43,640 nt of DNA from Thiorhodococcus drewsii AZ1 (GCF_000224065.1 NZ_AFWT01000041.1:1-43640); one strand, 5' to 3'. Counted from the stretch's first letter, positions 17,092 through 26,994 are shown. The notes: generated by a model from the letters alone, not told the origin. Made by a program: numbers and translations.

Positions 17092-17556
17092 GTGAAGACA
17101 CTCATCATCGGCTACGGCAGCCCGATCCGGGGCGACGACGCGTTGGGGCCACTGGCCGCAGATCGGCTGGAGAATGCCGAACTGCCCGACCATGTGGCGG
17201 TGATCTCGCGCCATATCCTGACCGCGGAACTGGTCGCCGACCTCATGGAGGCGGATCGCGTGATCTTCCTCGATGCCGCCGTGGACGTGAAACCAGGGGT
17301 GGTCAGCTGCCGACGACTCGAACCGGATGCCACCGCCGTCTCGACCATGGCCCATTTCCTCGACCCGCGCGAGTTGCTCGCCTGGTGCCAGAGCCTCTAC
17401 GACCATACCCCAGAAAGCTATCTCATCTCCGCCGGCGTCGCCTCGCTCGATTACGCCAGCTACCAGCTCACACCCATCGCCGAATCCGCGCTAGAGCAGA
17501 TGCTGGCGGCCGTCGGTCGACTCATCAACGAACCGACCGACGCCTTGCCTGGATAG
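17092..17556 (+). CDS. hoxW: HoxW, hydrogenase maturation endopeptidase for HoxH
   Basis: A 154-residue protein of the HyaD/HybD/HoxW protease family. Nickel-sensing and metal-binding positions are seen in the N-terminal GYGSPIRGDDALGPLAAD (family consensus G-x-G-N/S...D-D/E-G) and in the segment VIFLDAAVD. It clips the 25-residue tail of HoxH. The start is a GTG 7 bases after the hoxH stop. Last gene of the hox operon; the downstream gene is convergent. Confidence 0.92.
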   Translation: MKTLIIGYGSPIRGDDALGPLAADRLENAELPDHVAVISRHILTAELVADLMEADRVIFLDAAVDVKPGVVSCRRLEPDATAVSTMAHFLDPRELLAWCQSLYDHTPESYLISAGVASLDYASYQLTPIAESALEQMLAAVGRLINEPTDALPG

Positions 17557-17622
17557 AACGAACGCGAAATTCGGGAATCAAGCACGCGCGGACGCGCATG
17601 ATCGATCGAGCGCTGCCTCGGC

Positions 17623-18762
17623 TTACGGATCGAGCAGATCCTGATCGCGCAACCAAGCGGCGATGCGCTGGGCGATCAGTCGATTGCCCTCTGGCGAGAC
17701 ATGTGCGCGCAGAAAGAGTCCGCCGAGCGCTTCCGGCCCATGGGTCTGCACGTGCTTGACGAAGAGCGAGACCATCTCGATACAGTCGAGCGAACGGGCC
17801 TCGCAATGATCGATGATGTGCTGGACCGCGTTGGGCAGACGACCGGTACGCAGCATTTCCTGGACCTCTTCCCGCTGCGGTAGAACCAACAACAATGGAC
17901 GCGCCTCCTGTTTGCGCGCATCGGCAAAAAAGCGGTCGAAGATCGCGAACATGAGCGAGCGCGGCTCCTCCTGCTCCCAAAGCTCCGCCCAGGGCCGAGG
18001 ATTCATATCGGTCACCGGCCGTTCCATCTTGCCGGAGATGGCCTCCTTCCAGATACGCTGATTCAACAGGATGGCGCTATATGGAAAACCCAGAACCGGA
18101 TACTCGTCGCGATTGAACCACCAGTCATGCTTGCCAACGGAGCGCAAAAAGGCGTCGTCCATCAGATTGGGCAGATCCGCCTTATCCTGGACGGGATTTT
18201 CCAATAGGGTTAGCTCGCCGTCGCGCTGGATGAATCTCGGCTTGGTGAAGTGGAGCTGGGTACCGGGATAGTAGTAGGGTCGATAGACATTGACCGTGCG
18301 GTTGATGTTCTCCGTGATCAGACCGAGCGTGACCACCGGCGTCCGATGGCTCGAAAATTCGTCTCGGAAACGAAGATAGGCCTGCCCGGTCCCAAAACCC
18401 CCAACGCCGTAATTGAAGACATCCGAGCCTGTTTCATCGGCCAGGAAGGTCTCCCAGGTCTGGTCGTCCTCCACCTCGTCGCAATGGGTATAGGAGTCCC
18501 CATAGGCCGACATCAGCGCCTGACCGTAAGAACGCACGCGTGGACGCTCGCCCTGCGGCGTCGAATAGTGCTCGCTCCACCCCAGACGCGCGTCGAAATG
18601 TTTCTCGGCCAGCGGAAGATCGGTCTTGGGCAGGCGATAGAGCTCCGTATCCAGGAAGGTGAAGCGATCCTGAAAAGCGCGGAAGACGCCGAAGCTCATG
18701 AGTTCGATCGTCCCCAGCAGAAAGAGGACGAGACAGCCATAGAGGAACAGTTTGCGGGCCAT
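17623..18762 (-). CDS. Membrane-anchored SGNH/GDSL-like protein
   Basis: A 379-residue protein. An N-terminal membrane anchor (MARKLFLYGCLVLFLLGTIE) is followed by an exported domain with an SGNH-hydrolase block I, SAYGDSYTHCDEV, whose Ser in GDS is the likely nucleophile. A Gly-rich block II-like NYGVGGFGTGQ and a C-terminal AHVSPEGNRLIAQRIA hold the probable catalytic His. The usual Asp two or three residues before that His is not evident. SGNH proteins of this type add or remove O-acetyl groups on polysaccharides. The ATG at 18762 was chosen over a TTG at 18780 because GGAA lies close upstream. The preceding PIG-L gene ends 14 bases away, so the pair is probably co-transcribed. Confidence 0.75.
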   Translation of the reverse strand: MARKLFLYGCLVLFLLGTIELMSFGVFRAFQDRFTFLDTELYRLPKTDLPLAEKHFDARLGWSEHYSTPQGERPRVRSYGQALMSAYGDSYTHCDEVEDDQTWETFLADETGSDVFNYGVGGFGTGQAYLRFRDEFSSHRTPVVTLGLITENINRTVNVYRPYYYPGTQLHFTKPRFIQRDGELTLLENPVQDKADLPNLMDDAFLRSVGKHDWWFNRDEYPVLGFPYSAILLNQRIWKEAISGKMERPVTDMNPRPWAELWEQEEPRSLMFAIFDRFFADARKQEARPLLLVLPQREEVQEMLRTGRLPNAVQHIIDHCEARSLDCIEMVSLFVKHVQTHGPEALGGLFLRAHVSPEGNRLIAQRIAAWLRDQDLLDP

Positions 18763-18776
18763 GTGGATTCCAGTGA

Positions 18777-19544
18777 TCAATAGGTGCAGGCTTCGCGGAC
18801 GGGGACCACCCGTTCGAGTGCGGAAACAGCTTTTTGAACCAAGGCGTTAGACTGCGTCTGATCGACGCCTCGGTCGACGATTTTGACGAAGGTTCGCTCA
18901 CCGTGCGGATATTGATCCTCACCATCGAACCAGGACCAGGTATCCAGCCCGGCCGGATTGGCATCGAACTCGGTGCGCTGGTAGATACCGCGAATCGCGT
19001 AGAAGGCGTCCGAGGAAAACCTGGTACGAAATGCCGGCAGATGCCAGTCGCCGAGATCGAGGTACACCGCCTCATCTTCGTGAAAGATAACCACCGTGTT
19101 GAGCGCCCAAACGTCCTTTCCATGTCGCGCGGCCGCCTCCCTGACCGCTCGGTTCACCCAGCGATGATGGACATGTCCGTACTCGCCCCAGTTGTTGTGG
19201 GTCACGATCCGAGCGAATTCGGGCTTGGCGACCCAAGGCTCGACCGCCGAGAGGATCCGCTCATAGTTCCAGTCCTTCTCGCGCTCGCAACGATCAAGCA
19301 GACCAAAGCTGTCCAGCCACTCCTGATCCGTCGCCGTGCCGGCAAACAGGCTACGCCATCGGTCTTGATAGGATTTCGAATGCTGGGCCACAACGCAGGC
19401 ATGGGCCGGCGCCGGCGGAGCCGCCGCAAGCAGCAGCGTGGCGGCGGAATCCTGAAAGGGCTGCATCCAGAGCAGGTCGTCGTCCTGATGGGCGAAAACG
19501 AGGAGCGTAGCCCCGTCGTCGAAACGTTCATCGGTCGATGGCAT
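18777..19544 (-). CDS. PIG-L/LmbE family deacetylase
   Basis: A 255-residue protein of the GlcNAc-PI de-N-acetylase (PIG-L/LmbE) family. The zinc motif normally AHPDDE is AHQDDD here (His19, Asp21, Asp22), and the second metal-binding region is GEYGHVHHRWVNRAV. Members remove N-acetyl groups from sugars on lipids, glycans or small thiols. No signal peptide is seen, so it acts in the cytoplasm. It stands directly upstream of the SGNH membrane protein, which suggests a two-gene glycan-modification unit; the substrate is unknown. Confidence 0.85.
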   Translation of the reverse strand: MPSTDERFDDGATLLVFAHQDDDLLWMQPFQDSAATLLLAAAPPAPAHACVVAQHSKSYQDRWRSLFAGTATDQEWLDSFGLLDRCEREKDWNYERILSAVEPWVAKPEFARIVTHNNWGEYGHVHHRWVNRAVREAAARHGKDVWALNTVVIFHEDEAVYLDLGDWHLPAFRTRFSSDAFYAIRGIYQRTEFDANPAGLDTWSWFDGEDQYPHGERTFVKIVDRGVDQTQSNALVQKAVSALERVVPVREACTY

Positions 19545-19789
19545 GGGAGTCGGTCGGTATTGGCGCGGTCACCGCGAACGGTGAGCCAGAAACGCATCAA
19601 AAAGATCGCAAGGATCGGAAAACGGAAACGAAAGCGAGACCCGAAACCATTGAGGATCAGGCTCCGTCTGAACGATCAAAGCACGGAGAGGACAGGATTC
19701 AGGAATCGGACATTGGGAAACCGAAGCGAGCGTAAAGGACAAATCGGGAAGACATCGTGAAGACTGGAGGGCGAAATCCGTCGCTCACA
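19545..19789. other. Purine-skewed intergenic region between PIG-L and thiL
   Basis: The plus strand here is strongly A/G-rich, with recurring gatcgcaa, ggaaaacgg, gaaacg and gaaagcg words, so the minus-strand leader of the PIG-L gene is pyrimidine-rich. A short stem tcaccg-cgaa-cggtga lies at 19569-19584. A plus-strand open frame here encodes only Lys/Arg/Glu-rich sequence and I do not call it a gene. Confidence 0.5.
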
Positions 19790-20749
19790 CTATTGGAGAA
19801 AATGATCGTAACCGACCTGAGCAAGGGGCCAGATATCCCCGCCTGGGAGACGGCAGGTCAGGCCGGAACCAGCACGAATCACCCCGATCTGGGCAACGGA
19901 ACAGCCCAAGGAAGCGGCAAAATCCTTGACCTGCATGAGCCGCTCGGCAGGCAGACAGAAACAGAGCTCGTAGTCGTCGCCGGACGCCAGGGGCAACCCC
20001 CAATCCGATGATTCAGACACCGCATCGGCAACCGGAGGCGATAGCGGCAGCTTCATCAGATCGATCTCGGCCGCAACCCTGGAGGCGTCGAGGATGTGCC
20101 CCAGATCCGCTGCCAAGCCATCCGAGATATCGATCATGGCGGTCGCGAGACCACGCAGACGCCGACCGAGCTCAACCCTTGGGGTCGGATATTCGAGCCG
20201 ACGCCGTAGGCTGGGATCGACCGCCTCGCCCGCAAGCAGGTGGCGCAAGGCAAGGCCCGCATCGCCAAGGGTTCCACTGACGCAGACCAGATCGCCCACG
20301 CGCGCGCCGCCACGACGCACCGCCGCGCTCGGGGGCACGAAGCCGTGGACCTGAACGGTCACGCTCAATGGACCACACGTGGTATCACCGCCGACCAGAC
20401 GCATGCCATAGGGCTTCGAGAGACGGGAATAGCCCGTGGCGAATTCGCGCACCCAATCCGAATCGACCCGAGGCAAGGTCAGCGCCAAGGTCGACCAAGC
20501 CGGATCGGCACCCATGGCAGCGAGGTCGCTGAGTCCGACAGCGAGCGATTTGTATCCCACAGCCGACGGATCGCAGTCGGAAAAGAAATGGGTGCCCGCG
20601 ACCAGCGTGTCCATGCTGACGGCGAGCGACTGGCCCGCCGGGACCTCCAGCAGCGCGCAGTCGTCGCCAACGCCGAGCCCCACGTCGGAACGGCAGGGGC
20701 CGACATCGGTGAAACAGGCGCGAATCAGATCGAACTCGGACAGGCTCAC
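19790..20749 (-). CDS. thiL: Thiamine-monophosphate kinase
   Basis: A 319-residue ThiL that phosphorylates thiamine phosphate to thiamine diphosphate. Family features: GVGDDCALLE near the N-terminus, SMDTLVAGTHF, the AIRS-like ATP domain segment LSDLAAMGADP, RLVGGDTTCGPL, and MIDISDGLAADLGHIL (Asp-rich metal/ATP site), ending with SGDDYELCF. The start is a GTG at 20749, 4 bases after the nusB stop, preceded by aaggtgtgag. Last gene of the rib-nusB-thiL operon; pgpA, often next, is absent here. Confidence 0.96.
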   Translation of the reverse strand: MSLSEFDLIRACFTDVGPCRSDVGLGVGDDCALLEVPAGQSLAVSMDTLVAGTHFFSDCDPSAVGYKSLAVGLSDLAAMGADPAWSTLALTLPRVDSDWVREFATGYSRLSKPYGMRLVGGDTTCGPLSVTVQVHGFVPPSAAVRRGGARVGDLVCVSGTLGDAGLALRHLLAGEAVDPSLRRRLEYPTPRVELGRRLRGLATAMIDISDGLAADLGHILDASRVAAEIDLMKLPLSPPVADAVSESSDWGLPLASGDDYELCFCLPAERLMQVKDFAASLGCSVAQIGVIRAGSGLTCRLPGGDIWPLAQVGYDHFLQ

Positions 20750-20753
20750 GGAC

Positions 20754-21245
20754 TCACACCTTGCGGTTCATGTCCCCGGCACGGCGTCGGGCGATCTTGT
20801 CGAGGACGCCATTCACGTATCGGTGCCCCTCATGAGCGCCGAGCAGTTTGGTGAGCTCGACCGCCTCGTTGATGGCGACCCGATCTGGAATATTGTCCGC
20901 GAAAAGGATCTCGAAGGCGCCAAGGCGCAGAATGGCCAGCTCGACCGGATCGACCTGACTGATGGGACGGTCGAGAAAGGAATCCAGCTGGGTATCGATC
21001 TCCTCGATATGCTCGGGCACCCCGGTCAGCAACTGTTCGAGCAACTCCAGATTGAAGTTGAAACGCTGCCCGTTCTCCAGGGCCTCGTCATCGCCGACAC
21101 CGCTCAGCGAGGCGGCAACGGCATCCAGCCATTCCGGGTCGTCGAGCAGATGACGCTTGATGGACATGGGGTCGTCGCCGGTCAGACGCCATTGATAGAG
21201 CGCGAGCGCAGCATAGCGCCGCGATTGAGTACGGGGACTCACCAT
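20754..21245 (-). CDS. nusB: Transcription antitermination factor NusB
   Basis: A 163-residue all-helical RNA-binding protein. Conserved N-terminal RRYAALALYQW and C-terminal core DRVAINEAVELTKLLGAHEGHRYVNGVLDKIAR are present. With NusE (S10) it binds boxA of rRNA operons and supports antitermination. The start is 1 base past the ribH stop, so the genes are coupled, the standard ribH-nusB arrangement. Confidence 0.97.
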   Translation of the reverse strand: MVSPRTQSRRYAALALYQWRLTGDDPMSIKRHLLDDPEWLDAVAASLSGVGDDEALENGQRFNFNLELLEQLLTGVPEHIEEIDTQLDSFLDRPISQVDPVELAILRLGAFEILFADNIPDRVAINEAVELTKLLGAHEGHRYVNGVLDKIARRRAGDMNRKV

Positions 21246-21246
21246 G

Positions 21247-21717
21247 TCAGTCGATCTGCCTCAGAAGGTCCACCATTTCCAGGGCGGACATGGCGGCTTC
21301 GGCGCCCTTGTTGCCGGCCTTGGTGCCGGCACGCTCGATCGCCTGCTCGATGCTGTCGACGGTCAGCACGCCGAAGGCCACCGGCAAGCCATACTTGAGG
21401 CTGACCTGGGCCATACCCTTGACGCACTCACCGGCAACGTACTCGAAGTGCGGGGTGCCGCCACGAATCACGGCGCCCAAGGCGACGATGGCGTCATAGC
21501 CGCCCTTGGCCGCGATCCGCTCGATCGTCACCGGCATCTCGAAGGCACCGGGGACGCGTACGATGGTCAGGTCCTCGTCGGTCGCACCGTGCCGCTTGAG
21601 CGCGTCGATCGCACCCTTTTCCAGACTTTCCACCACGAAACTGTTCCAGCGGGACACCACCAGGCAGAAACGGGCACGGTCGGCGCGCATGGCGCCTTCA
21701 ATGGTCTTGATCGTCAT
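21247..21717 (-). CDS. ribH: 6,7-dimethyl-8-ribityllumazine synthase
   Basis: A 156-residue lumazine synthase, which forms icosahedral or pentameric shells and condenses ArP with DHBP. Conserved segments: [36 protein letters not shown] (catalytic His region) and [20 protein letters not shown]. The agagg Shine-Dalgarno lies about 5 bases before the ATG. Member of the rib operon between ribBX and nusB. Confidence 0.97.
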   Translation of the reverse strand: MTIKTIEGAMRADRARFCLVVSRWNSFVVESLEKGAIDALKRHGATDEDLTIVRVPGAFEMPVTIERIAAKGGYDAIVALGAVIRGGTPHFEYVAGECVKGMAQVSLKYGLPVAFGVLTVDSIEQAIERAGTKAGNKGAEAAMSALEMVDLLRQID

Positions 21718-21826
21718 AGAACCTCTAGATGAATCAGCGTCTATCTCTATCTATCTTGGACACCGGGTGCATTCGCCCTGATCGCGTGGCGGTCGCCGAT
21801 CGGTCTCCAGCCAGACGGAATGGGCC

Positions 21827-22978
21827 TTAGCTCGGCCGTCCACCGGTATATTCCACGACCTCCAGATCGAACCCGGAGATACCGTGCATCGCCTTGGGCG
21901 CACTCATGACCCGCATCTTGCCCACACCCAGGTCGGCCAAAATCTGGGCGCCGATCCCGTAGGTACGCAGTTCGTTGCGGTCCTGACGGCGGGACGGGAC
22001 CTGATCGTCGCTATCGTGCAACTGGAAGTCCTTGAGTCGAGCCAACAGGTCTTCGGAGCCGTCACGATTGCGCAGAACCACGACGACCCCCTCCCCCTCC
22101 GAGGCCACTTGACGCATCACATCCTGCAACGGCCAACCGCAGGCATTGTGAGTCGTCCCGAAGAGGTCGCAGAGCGTGTTCTGCAGATGCACACGAACCA
22201 GCGTCGGGCGATCGGCGCGGATCTCACCCAATGTCAGGGCCAGATGAATCTCGTTGTCGATGGTGTCGCGATAGGCCACCAGGCGGAAGTTTGCATAGGC
22301 GGTCGGCAGTTCGCACTCGCATTCGCGCCGCACGGCCTTTTCGTTGCGGACCCGGTAATGAATCAAATCGGCGATGGTGCCGATCTTGAGATCGTGCGTC
22401 TTGGCAAAAGCCTCCAGATCCGGGCGGCGCGCCATAGTGCCGTCCTCGTTCATGATCTCGACGATCACGGCGGCGGGGGTGAAACCAGCCAGACGCGCCA
22501 GATCGCAACCGGCCTCGGTATGGCCGGCGCGCACCAGCACGCCGCCCGGCTGCGCCATGACGGGGAAGATATGGCCCGGCATCACCAGATCCTTGGGACC
22601 GGCGTCCGAGGCGACCGCTGCCTTGACGGTGGTGGCACGATCCGCCGCCGAGATCCCGGTGGTCACGCCGCGCGCGGCCTCGATCGAGACCGTAAAGGCG
22701 GTGGAATGGGCAGCCTGGTTGTCATTGACCATTAGGGGCAGGCGCAAACGCGTGCAGCGCTCCTTGGTCAGGGTTAGGCAGATCAGGCCGCGTCCATGTT
22801 TGGCCATGAAGTTGATCGACTCCGGGGTCACGCAGTCCGCGACCATCAGAAGATCGCCTTCATTCTCGCGATCCTCGTCGTCCATGATGATCACCATCTT
22901 GCCTTGACGCAGGTCTTCGATGATCTCTTCGGTGCTGTTCAGGCCTGGGCTGGTCATAGGTGTCAGTGCGTCGATCAT
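21827..22978 (-). CDS. ribBX: RibBX: 3,4-dihydroxy-2-butanone-4-phosphate synthase fused to a degenerate GTP cyclohydrolase II domain
   Basis: A 383-residue protein. Residues about 15-215 are a complete DHBP synthase, with the acidic metal motif [11 protein letters not shown] and [14 protein letters not shown]. The C-terminal half (about 220-383) is RibA-shaped but lacks its key motifs: the three zinc cysteines of the family pattern ECLTGD..SLRCDCG are reduced to [18 protein letters not shown], with only one aligned Cys, and the LREEGRGIGL substrate loop is [11 protein letters not shown]. It therefore should make DHBP but not open GTP. This matches the RibBX variant described in Proteobacteria, so a separate RibA is expected elsewhere. 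An in-frame ATG at 22957 is an alternative start. Confidence 0.9.
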   Translation of the reverse strand: MIDALTPMTSPGLNSTEEIIEDLRQGKMVIIMDDEDRENEGDLLMVADCVTPESINFMAKHGRGLICLTLTKERCTRLRLPLMVNDNQAAHSTAFTVSIEAARGVTTGISAADRATTVKAAVASDAGPKDLVMPGHIFPVMAQPGGVLVRAGHTEAGCDLARLAGFTPAAVIVEIMNEDGTMARRPDLEAFAKTHDLKIGTIADLIHYRVRNEKAVRRECECELPTAYANFRLVAYRDTIDNEIHLALTLGEIRADRPTLVRVHLQNTLCDLFGTTHNACGWPLQDVMRQVASEGEGVVVVLRNRDGSEDLLARLKDFQLHDSDDQVPSRRQDRNELRTYGIGAQILADLGVGKMRVMSAPKAMHGISGFDLEVVEYTGGRPS

Positions 22979-23031
22979 GCTGGGAAACGAGTGGAATCTA
23001 AACGAAACGGATACGACGCGATGCGCATCCT

Positions 23032-23691
23032 CTATCGAGCGAAGCCGTGCTCGGCGAGAAAATCGAGGGTCAGACCCGATGCCTTGGGATCGGCCGCGCG
23101 CTCGCCAAGCAGCAAACGCTCCAAATAGCGCGCGACCAAATCTACCTCCAGGTTGACCCGCGATCCGGGACGATAATCGCCGATAATGGTCTCCTGGACG
23201 GTATGCGGAACGATGTTGAGTTCGAACACGGCCCCTTCGATCCGATTGACGGTCAAACTGGTCCCATCGATGCAGATCGAACCCTTGTGCGCGATATAGC
23301 GCGCCAACTCGTCGGGTGCCTGGATGCGCAAACGCCAGGAACGCGCGTCCTCGTGCCGCTCCAAAAGCGTCCCCATCCCGTCGACGTGACCGCTCACCAG
23401 ATGCCCACCCAAGGGGGTCGAGAGCGTTAGGGCCTTTTCGAGATTGACCCGGCCACCAGGCACCAGTGCCCCCAGGGTCGTGAGCGACAGCGTCTCGCGC
23501 GAGACGTCGGCGGCGAACCCCTGAGGACTCAGCTCGACCGCGGTGAGACAGACCCCATTGACGGCAATGCTATCGCCGAGCGCCACAGCGTCGAGCGAGA
23601 GCTTGCCGGTCTCGATCGTCAGCCGCACATCGCCGCCGCGCGGCTCCAAGCGAAGAACCCGACCGACGGATTGGATGATTCCAGTGAACAT
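23032..23691 (-). CDS. ribE: Riboflavin synthase, alpha chain
   Basis: A 219-residue protein with the tandem lumazine-binding domains of riboflavin synthase. It begins with the invariant MFTGIIQSVG. The first barrel has GDSIAVNGVCLTAV and SRETLSLTTLG, and the second has GSICIDGTSLTVN and PHTVQETIIGDYRPGSRVNLEVD. It dismutates two 6,7-dimethyl-8-ribityllumazine to riboflavin. I placed the start at MFTG because the longer frame upstream only overlaps ribD. The gap to ribD is 37 bp. No FMN riboswitch was seen. Confidence 0.97.
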   Translation of the reverse strand: MFTGIIQSVGRVLRLEPRGGDVRLTIETGKLSLDAVALGDSIAVNGVCLTAVELSPQGFAADVSRETLSLTTLGALVPGGRVNLEKALTLSTPLGGHLVSGHVDGMGTLLERHEDARSWRLRIQAPDELARYIAHKGSICIDGTSLTVNRIEGAVFELNIVPHTVQETIIGDYRPGSRVNLEVDLVARYLERLLLGERAADPKASGLTLDFLAEHGFAR

Positions 23692-23728
23692 GAGTGGATT
23701 CCAGTGACCGAGAGCGTGGTTAGCGAAT

Positions 23729-24874
23729 TCAAATGTTGGAACGACCGACCGACAGCCGGATGCGCAGGTCCGGCCCGATCCGTCGCACGTCCTGGATCTC
23801 CAGCGCCAGCCGGTCGGCCATCGCCGAGATTCCGGGCAAATGGAAGAGTCCGCGCGCGGCATCGCCCATCAGATGAGGCGCGAGATAGAGCTGTATCTCG
23901 TCGACCAGGCCCGCCGTCAGCATGGCCCCGGCCAAACGCGCGCCAGACTCCAGCAGCACCTCGTTGATGCCGCGCCGCGCCAGCTCATCCATCAGCGCTG
24001 CGAGATCCACGCAACCGTCCAGTTCGGGCGCGCGCCAGACACCAGCACCGACCGCCTCCAGGGCTGCCATACGCTCGGGCGCATGCGCGGTTCCGACCAC
24101 CAGCGTCTCGCCCGCGAGCCCAAGCATTCGCGCATCTGCGGGCATGCGCCACTGACTGTCCACCAGGACGCGTAGCGGCTGGCGCACCGGCTCGTGCGAA
24201 TCCATGCCAGGCACATCGCTCGCCGATAGGCGCACGTTCAAGCTTGGGTCGTCGGAGAGGACCGTTCCGATCCCGGTCAGGATCGCCGAGCTTCCGGCAC
24301 GCAGTAACTGAACGTCGCGACGCGACTCGGGCGAGCTGATCCATTGGCTCTCGCCATCGGCCATGGCGGTGCGACCGTCCAGACTCGCGGCCATCTTGCA
24401 GCGCACATAGGGCCGGCCCCGCTCCAATCGCTTGATGAAACCGGGATTCAGTGCTCGGGCCTCGGCCTCCAGCACCCCGTTCAGCGTCTCGATCCCGGCA
24501 TCCTTCAGCCGGGCGAGTCCCTTGCCGGAAACCAGCGGATTGGGATCGACCATGGCGCACACCACACGAGCGACGCCGGCCTCCACGAGCGCATCGGCGC
24601 AAGGTGGGGTTCGGCCGTGGTGGCAACAAGGTTCCAGCGTCACATAGACCGTCGCACCGCATGCCTCGGCACCCGCCTGCGCCAGTGCATGACGCTCGGC
24701 ATGCGCCTCCCCGGCCCAACGATGCCAGCCCTCACCGACGATACGACCTTCGCGCACGAGCACACAGCCGACGCGGGGATTGGGATCGGTGGTGAAGCGC
24801 CCAAGCCGAGCCAGGCGAATGGCTCGGGCCATGTATTCCTGGTCCGTGCCCTGCCCCGGATGATCGGCGGTCAT
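23729..24874 (-). CDS. ribD: Bifunctional riboflavin deaminase/reductase
   Basis: A 381-residue RibD. An N-terminal deaminase with zinc motifs HAERHAL and [15 protein letters not shown] is followed by a reductase domain ([23 protein letters not shown] split over about residues 152-175, then [15 protein letters not shown] and [17 protein letters not shown]). It performs the second and third steps of riboflavin synthesis. The start codon overlaps the nrdR stop by 4 bases (ATGA). Confidence 0.97.
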   Translation of the reverse strand: MTADHPGQGTDQEYMARAIRLARLGRFTTDPNPRVGCVLVREGRIVGEGWHRWAGEAHAERHALAQAGAEACGATVYVTLEPCCHHGRTPPCADALVEAGVARVVCAMVDPNPLVSGKGLARLKDAGIETLNGVLEAEARALNPGFIKRLERGRPYVRCKMAASLDGRTAMADGESQWISSPESRRDVQLLRAGSSAILTGIGTVLSDDPSLNVRLSASDVPGMDSHEPVRQPLRVLVDSQWRMPADARMLGLAGETLVVGTAHAPERMAALEAVGAGVWRAPELDGCVDLAALMDELARRGINEVLLESGARLAGAMLTAGLVDEIQLYLAPHLMGDAARGLFHLPGISAMADRLALEIQDVRRIGPDLRIRLSVGRSNI

Positions 24875-25386
24875 CGCGTTTTCGACTCCAGATCTTCGAG
24901 CAGATCCATCTGGTGATTCTGGAGATCGGGGCTGGGATGGCGTTCGAGCCGCTCGATCTCCTCGCGGAAGGCGGCAACGTCCTCGAAATGGCGGTAGACA
25001 GAGGCGAACCGCACGTAGGCGACCTGATCGAGCTGACGCAATTCATCCATGACCATCTCACCCACGCCCAGCGAGGGGATCTCGCGCTCTCCGCTCGACA
25101 TGAGCCGACGCTGGATGCGCGCCATGGCGGTATCGATCTGCTCAGTGCTGACCGGGCGCTTCTCCAGCGCACGCATCATCCCGGAGCGCAGCTTACGTCC
25201 ATCGAAGGGAACCCGGCTACCGTCGCGCTTGACGATCCGAGGCAGATTCAGCTCAGCCGACTCATAGGTTGTGAAGCGCTCATTGCAGACCGAGCACTTG
25301 CGACGACGCCGGACCTGATCGCCCTCGCCCGAGAGGCGCGAATCGACCACCTTGGTATCCTGGGCACCGCAGAAGGGACAGCGCAT
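24871..25386 (-). CDS. nrdR: Transcriptional repressor NrdR
   Basis: A 171-residue repressor of ribonucleotide reductase genes. The N-terminal zinc ribbon uses Cys3, Cys6, Cys31 and Cys34 ([16 protein letters not shown]). The ATP-cone domain follows ([20 protein letters not shown]...). It senses ATP/dATP and binds NrdR boxes. First gene of the nrdR-ribDE-BX-H-nusB-thiL operon, a common gammaproteobacterial order. Confidence 0.97.
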   Translation of the reverse strand: MRCPFCGAQDTKVVDSRLSGEGDQVRRRRKCSVCNERFTTYESAELNLPRIVKRDGSRVPFDGRKLRSGMMRALEKRPVSTEQIDTAMARIQRRLMSSGEREIPSLGVGEMVMDELRQLDQVAYVRFASVYRHFEDVAAFREEIERLERHPSPDLQNHQMDLLEDLESKTR

Positions 25387-25389
25387 GAG

Positions 25390-25434
25390 TCAGCCTCCAG
25401 CCGCCAGCATCCAACCACCAGCAACACTGGCGGC
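25390..25434. repeat. CCAGC-rich repeat related to 3031-3078, with 8-bp inverted repeat
   Basis: Upstream of nrdR the sequence cagcctccagccgccagcat closely resembles cagcggccagccaccagcat at 3033. Here gccgccag (25400-25407) pairs with ctggcggc (25427-25434). Two copies in intergenic DNA of one window suggest a small dispersed element. Confidence 0.5.
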
Positions 25435-25491
25435 CAAAAACCGATGGGGCGATGGATTCGAGGTCATGCGCCGCAACCGCCAGATCCGGCT

Positions 25492-26748
25492 TCAGCGACC
25501 GTAGACGGGGAAGCGCTTGCAGAGATCCAGCACCTTGGCCTTCACGTCCGCGATGACGGAAACGTCGCCGCGCCCATCAATGACGTCGCACATCCAGCCA
25601 GCCAGCGCGGTCGCCTCATCGGAGCCGAAGCCACGGGTGGTGATGGCGGGCGTGCCGACACGAATACCGCTGGTGACAAAGGGCGACTGGGGATCGTTGG
25701 GCACGGCGTTCTTGTTGACCGTGATGTTAGAGTCCCCCAGCCAGGCGTCCACGTCCTTGCCGGTCAGACCCTGACTGATGAAGCTCACCAGGAAGAGATG
25801 ATCGTCGGTCCCACCGGAGACCACATCGAAACCGCGCGCGATGAAGACCTCGGCCATGGCCTTGGCGTTGCGCACCACCTGCTCCTGATAGGTTTTGAAC
25901 TCGGGCTCCAGCGCTTCCTTGAAGGCGACGGCCTTGGCCGCGATCACGTGCATCAGCGGACCGCCCTGGATGCCGGGGAAGACCACCGAGTTGAGCTTCT
26001 TTTCGATCTCGGGGTTGGACTTGGCGAGGATCAGGCCACCGCGCGGACCGCGCAGGGTCTTGTGCGTGGTGGTAGTGGTGACGTCCGCGATCTGGACCGG
26101 GCTCGGATAGACGCCGGCCGCGATCAGACCCGCGACATGGGCCATGTCGACCATCAGATAGGCACCGACGGCGTCCGCGATGTCGCGGAAGCGCTGCCAG
26201 TCGACCACGCGCGAATAGGCGGAGAAGCCGGCGACGATCATGCGCGGCTTGTGCTCCTTGGCCAGACGCTCGACTTCGTCGTAGTCGATCTCGCCGGTCT
26301 CGGGGTTCAGACCGTACTGGACCGCGTTGTAGAGCTTGCCGGAGAAGTTCGGCTTGGCGCCGTGGGTCAGGTGACCGCCATGGGCCAGGCTCATGCCGAG
26401 CACGGTATCGCCCGGCTGACAGAGCGCCATGTAGACGGCCGTATTGGCCTGAGAACCCGAATGCGGCTGGACGTTGGCGTAATCGGCGCCAAAGAGCTGC
26501 TTGGCACGATCGATGGCGAGCTGCTCGGCGACATCGACATACTCGCAACCGCCGTAGTAACGCTTGCTCGGATAACCCTCGGCGTACTTGTTGGTCAGAA
26601 CGCCGCCTTGAGCCTGCATGACGCGGGGGCTGGTATAGTTCTCGGAGGCGATGAGCTCGACGTGCTCCTCCTGACGGCGCTCTTCATCTTGAATCGCGGC
26701 CCAGAGCTCCGGGTCATAATCGCTGATCTGCATGGTCTTGTTAAACAT
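25492..26748 (-). CDS. glyA: Serine hydroxymethyltransferase
   Basis: A 418-residue PLP enzyme converting serine + tetrahydrofolate to glycine + methylene-THF. It has the PLP lysine motif [15 protein letters not shown]-terminal [14 protein letters not shown] and [15 protein letters not shown]. The start at 26748 ([16 protein letters not shown]) is set by a ggaggggc Shine-Dalgarno; the longer frame begins in that Shine-Dalgarno. It ends about 105 bp upstream of nrdR, so glyA may read into the nrdR-rib operon. I see no glycine riboswitch upstream. Confidence 0.97.
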   Translation of the reverse strand: MFNKTMQISDYDPELWAAIQDEERRQEEHVELIASENYTSPRVMQAQGGVLTNKYAEGYPSKRYYGGCEYVDVAEQLAIDRAKQLFGADYANVQPHSGSQANTAVYMALCQPGDTVLGMSLAHGGHLTHGAKPNFSGKLYNAVQYGLNPETGEIDYDEVERLAKEHKPRMIVAGFSAYSRVVDWQRFRDIADAVGAYLMVDMAHVAGLIAAGVYPSPVQIADVTTTTTHKTLRGPRGGLILAKSNPEIEKKLNSVVFPGIQGGPLMHVIAAKAVAFKEALEPEFKTYQEQVVRNAKAMAEVFIARGFDVVSGGTDDHLFLVSFISQGLTGKDVDAWLGDSNITVNKNAVPNDPQSPFVTSGIRVGTPAITTRGFGSDEATALAGWMCDVIDGRGDVSVIADVKAKVLDLCKRFPVYGR

Positions 26749-26994
26749 CTGTTCGCCCCTCCGGCGCCGCAAAGCGAGGCATTGTAACGATTTTTACCGA
26801 TCAAGTCGCGAACGGATGAGGTTGCACGACACCATCCCGCCGACCGGCCACGCTTTGAGCACGACCGTATCGACAAGCCGAACGCACAGCCGCCCGATTC
26901 ATCCGTTCGGGTCCTGACACAGGAATTTTTTTCGGCCGGCACGCGTCACGACGGCGATCACGCCCGGTGGCCGACACCCAGCGCCAAAACGCGG

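Noticed and set aside
19538-19735. A 65-codon plus-strand frame upstream of PIG-L
   Set aside because: It encodes only Lys/Arg/Glu/Asp-rich sequence from purine-skewed DNA, with no Shine-Dalgarno.
21718-23031. FMN riboswitch near the rib genes
   Set aside because: The gaps before ribH (109 bp) and ribBX (53 bp) are too short and lack the conserved RFN element; the operon starts at nrdR or glyA.
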